From Gemmatimonadales bacterium (lineage in GTDB: Bacteria > Gemmatimonadota > Gemmatimonadetes > Gemmatimonadales > GWC2-71-9), in assembly GCA_019637315.1 (NCBI GenBank), contig JAHBVU010000005.1, positions 124,001-188,000 on the forward strand: DNA of 64,000 nucleotides, in the 5' to 3' direction. Made by a program: the position numbers and the translations under genes. Within the stretch, counting starts at the first letter, position 1; each line of letters begins with the position of its first letter. The notes beneath the pieces were generated by a model, which was not told the DNA's origin, did no database searches, and worked only from the letters and a program-made list of their open reading frames with translations. This document shows, one piece after another, positions 62,164-64,000 of the stretch.

Positions 62164-63381
62164 ATGTCACATGCCTTTGTCGTAGACGGCGTTCGGACGC
62201 CGATCGGATCTCTTGGTGGTGCCCTGTCGCCGGTTCGGGCCGACGACCTCGCTGCTCACGCTATTCGGAGCCTGGTGGCCCGCCATCCCGGGCTCGACCC
62301 TGCCGGAATCGGCGATGTCATCCTGGGCTGCGCCAATCAGGCCGGCGAGGATAACCGCAACGTGGCCCGGATGGCCGGCCTCCTGGCCGGATTGCCGGTC
62401 TCGGTGGCGGGCGAAACGGTCAACCGACTCTGTGCCTCGGGGCTTGCGGCCGTGGCCAACGCTGCCCGCGCCATTGCCGTCGACGAGGGCGATCTGTACA
62501 TCGCCGGTGGGGTGGAACAGATGACCCGGGCGCCCTTTGTCCTCGGCAAGGCGGCTCGGCCCTTTGCCCGGGATATCGAGATGTTCGACACCAGCCTCGG
62601 CTGGCGGTTCATCAATCCGAGGATGAAAGAGGCCTACGGGGTCGACCCGATGGGCGGAACCGCCGAGAACCTGCTCGAGACCCGGTCGATCAGCCGGGAG
62701 GATCAGGACAAGTTCGCGCTCCGGTCCCAGCAGAACGCGGCGGCGGCCCGGGCGCGCGGGCGTTTTGCCAAGGAAATCGTAGGCGTCTCGATTCCGGCGG
62801 CGGGCAAGGGCAAGGAGCCCATCCTGGTCGAGCACGACGAGTTCATCCGGCCAGACTCAACCTTGGAGGGGCTGGCCCGACTCAAGCCGGCGTTCCGCAC
62901 CGACGGGAAGGGGTCGGTCACCGCCGGGAATGCGTCGGGGCTCAACGACGGCGCTGCGGCACTGCTGCTCGCTTCGGAAGCGGGCGCCGCCCGGGCCGGG
63001 TTGATTCCCAAAGCCAGGATCGTGGCCACGGCAGTGGCCGGGGTGGAGCCCCGGATCATGGGGATCGGGCCGGTCTTTGCGATTCGGAAGCTGCTGGCGC
63101 GGACCGAGCTGACGCTTGATCAGATGGATCTCATCGAGCTGAACGAGGCCTTTGCCGCGCAGGTGCTTTCGTGTACTCGCGAGCTGGGCATTGCCGACGA
63201 CGATCCGCGCCTCAACCCCAATGGCGGCGCCATCGCGCTGGGCCACCCTCTGGGCATGTCGGGGGCGCGGTTGGTACTGACCGCGGTGCGTGAGCTGGAG
63301 GAGCGCAAGCTGCGCTATGCGCTGGTGGCCCTCTGCATCGGCGTTGGTCAGGGTATGGCGGCGATTCTCGAGCGGGTCTAG
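62164..63381 (+). CDS. paaJ: acetyl-CoA acyltransferase (thiolase, PaaJ-type)
   Basis: A 405-residue thiolase. The ATG at 62164 ([13 protein letters not shown]) is used. The catalytic triad is complete: Cys90 in [11 protein letters not shown], His361 in [11 protein letters not shown] and Cys391 in LCIGVGQG. It cleaves 3-oxoacyl-CoA, or 3-oxoadipyl-CoA in PaaJ, to acetyl-CoA and a shortened acyl-CoA or succinyl-CoA. It is divergent from the paaG-like gene and shares its control region; the conserved [12 protein letters not shown] segment fits 3-oxoadipyl-CoA-type thiolases. Confidence 0.93.
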   Translation: MSHAFVVDGVRTPIGSLGGALSPVRADDLAAHAIRSLVARHPGLDPAGIGDVILGCANQAGEDNRNVARMAGLLAGLPVSVAGETVNRLCASGLAAVANAARAIAVDEGDLYIAGGVEQMTRAPFVLGKAARPFARDIEMFDTSLGWRFINPRMKEAYGVDPMGGTAENLLETRSISREDQDKFALRSQQNAAAARARGRFAKEIVGVSIPAAGKGKEPILVEHDEFIRPDSTLEGLARLKPAFRTDGKGSVTAGNASGLNDGAAALLLASEAGAARAGLIPKARIVATAVAGVEPRIMGIGPVFAIRKLLARTELTLDQMDLIELNEAFAAQVLSCTRELGIADDDPRLNPNGGAIALGHPLGMSGARLVLTAVRELEERKLRYALVALCIGVGQGMAAILERV

Positions 63382-63427
63382 CTGAGCGAGCCGCGGCGCA
63401 GGCCTGGCTTCGGTTCGGCTGGTGAAG

Positions 63428-63466
63428 GCTCGGCGGTCGCTGCCTTCCAGGCAACGACCGCCGAGC
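63428..63466. terminator. bidirectional hairpin between thiolase and amidohydrolase
   Basis: A 12-bp outer stem (gctcggcggtcg / cgaccgccgagc), a single mismatch, then a 5-bp inner stem (tgcct / aggca) around TCC. It lies between the two convergent stop codons. Confidence 0.75.
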
Positions 63467-63472
63467 AGTTGG

Positions 63473-64000
63473 CTAGAAACAGCGCTCGCTGACCACCGCG
63501 CCGTCGATCACCACGCCGCACACGCGGGTGTTGTACTCGAACGGATCGCCGTCGAAGAGCACCACGTCGCCGTCCTTCCCGGTCTCGAGCGATCCGACCC
63601 GCTTGTCGATGCCCAGGATCCGAGCCGCGCCGAGCGTGACCGTGCCGAGGGCCTCCTGGAACGAGAGCCCGAAGCGCGCGGCAATCGCCGCTTCGAACAG
63701 CACCACCCGCGTCTTCGGCACATAGCCTTCGAAGCCGCTCTGCAGAGCAACCGGAATGCCGGCATCCCGCAGCAGCTTGGCCGTTTCGAAGGTGGCGTTC
63801 TGCAGAGTGCCACCGTGCCGGGCCATGGTCGGATGCGTGATGACCGGGACGCCAGCCGCCTTGAGCTCTTCGATCACCAGATACGACTCGGCGGCGCCAT
63901 CGAGCACCAGCGGGAAGCCGAACTCCTTCTGGAGGCGGAGCGCCGAGAGAATCTCACTGACCCGGTTGGCGGTGATGAGCGCCTTGACCTTGCCCTCCAG
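63473..64000 (-). CDS. amidohydrolase family protein (N-terminus beyond window)
   Basis: The C-terminal ~175 residues of an amidohydrolase. The frame is open to the right edge, so the metal-binding N-terminal part is outside. The visible part includes SALRLQKEFGFPLVLDGAAES, the VPVITHPTMARHGG segment, FGLSFQEALGTVTLGAARIL, and the closing GSLETGKDGDVVLFDGDPFE strand region typical of imidazolonepropionase-like amidohydrolases. The substrate cannot be judged. Confidence 0.85.
   Translation of the reverse strand: MEGKVKALITANRVSEILSALRLQKEFGFPLVLDGAAESYLVIEELKAAGVPVITHPTMARHGGTLQNATFETAKLLRDAGIPVALQSGFEGYVPKTRVVLFEAAIAARFGLSFQEALGTVTLGAARILGIDKRVGSLETGKDGDVVLFDGDPFEYNTRVCGVVIDGAVVSERCF

Overview
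The window is GC-rich throughout, with dense, mostly bidirectional gene packing and many 1-4 nt start/stop overlaps. The gene set points to a free-living, Gram-negative-type bacterium with an outer membrane (TolC/RND efflux, lipoproteins, Tat and Sec export). Exported LVIVD-repeat proteins, a tricorn-like S41 peptidase, ECF-sigma/protein-kinase pairs, MoxR-DUF58-DUF4159 clusters and Tat-exported TldD together suggest Gemmatimonadota or a close relative. This is inferred from gene content only; no rRNA or tRNA gene was found.

Layout. 1-9126: end of an LVIVD-repeat protein, a lipoprotein amidohydrolase, an exported M23 peptidase, an ECF sigma factor with an overlapping four-helix membrane protein, and a large exported tricorn-like protease. 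9193-14154 (minus): VOC plus ankyrin protein, an exported DinB-like protein, and a two-component system. 14230-20212 (plus): an ArsR-type repressor under a promoter/operator with a perfect 11-bp inverted repeat, followed by TolC, adaptor, RND pump and DUF2892 genes, all overlapping or abutting. 20237-24918: aldehyde dehydrogenase, universal stress protein, penicillin-acylase lipoprotein. 25014-26906: nrfHA (nitrite to ammonium). 27113-31277: DUF305, LVIVD-repeat and beta-lactamase-fold proteins in one minus-strand run. 31387-33807: a family B DNA polymerase. 33904-34497: a lipoprotein with two inhibitor-I9-like halves.

34676-41683 (minus) is a six-gene MoxR cluster (MoxR, DUF58, BatA-like, DUF4175-like, DUF4159, a GATase-like membrane protein). 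Divergent from it, 41876-44889 encodes a Tat-exported TldD with a TldE partner that has no signal. 44968-49179 holds an unknown protein and a sigma factor with a Ser/Thr kinase. 49290-52731 holds a TPR protein, a BP74-like lipoprotein, a methyltransferase and an OsmC protein. 53035-56295 is a large beta-helix lipoprotein. 56459-63381 holds a Tat-exported metallo-beta-lactamase-fold protein and an acyl-CoA catabolic cluster: fused E1 alpha/beta, PaaI-type thioesterase, 3-hydroxyacyl-CoA dehydrogenase and enoyl-CoA hydratase on minus, with a divergent thiolase. A perfect 12-bp inverted repeat lies between the hydratase and thiolase genes. The window ends inside another amidohydrolase.

Themes: envelope stress and efflux, respiratory nitrite ammonification, exported proteolysis, and branched-chain keto-acid/aromatic acyl-CoA catabolism. 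I see no phage, insertion sequence, CRISPR array or integrated element. The most interesting regions are the exported TldD/TldE pair, the ArsR-RND-DUF2892 operon with its operator, the MoxR cluster, and the His-ligated, membrane-anchored NrfA.
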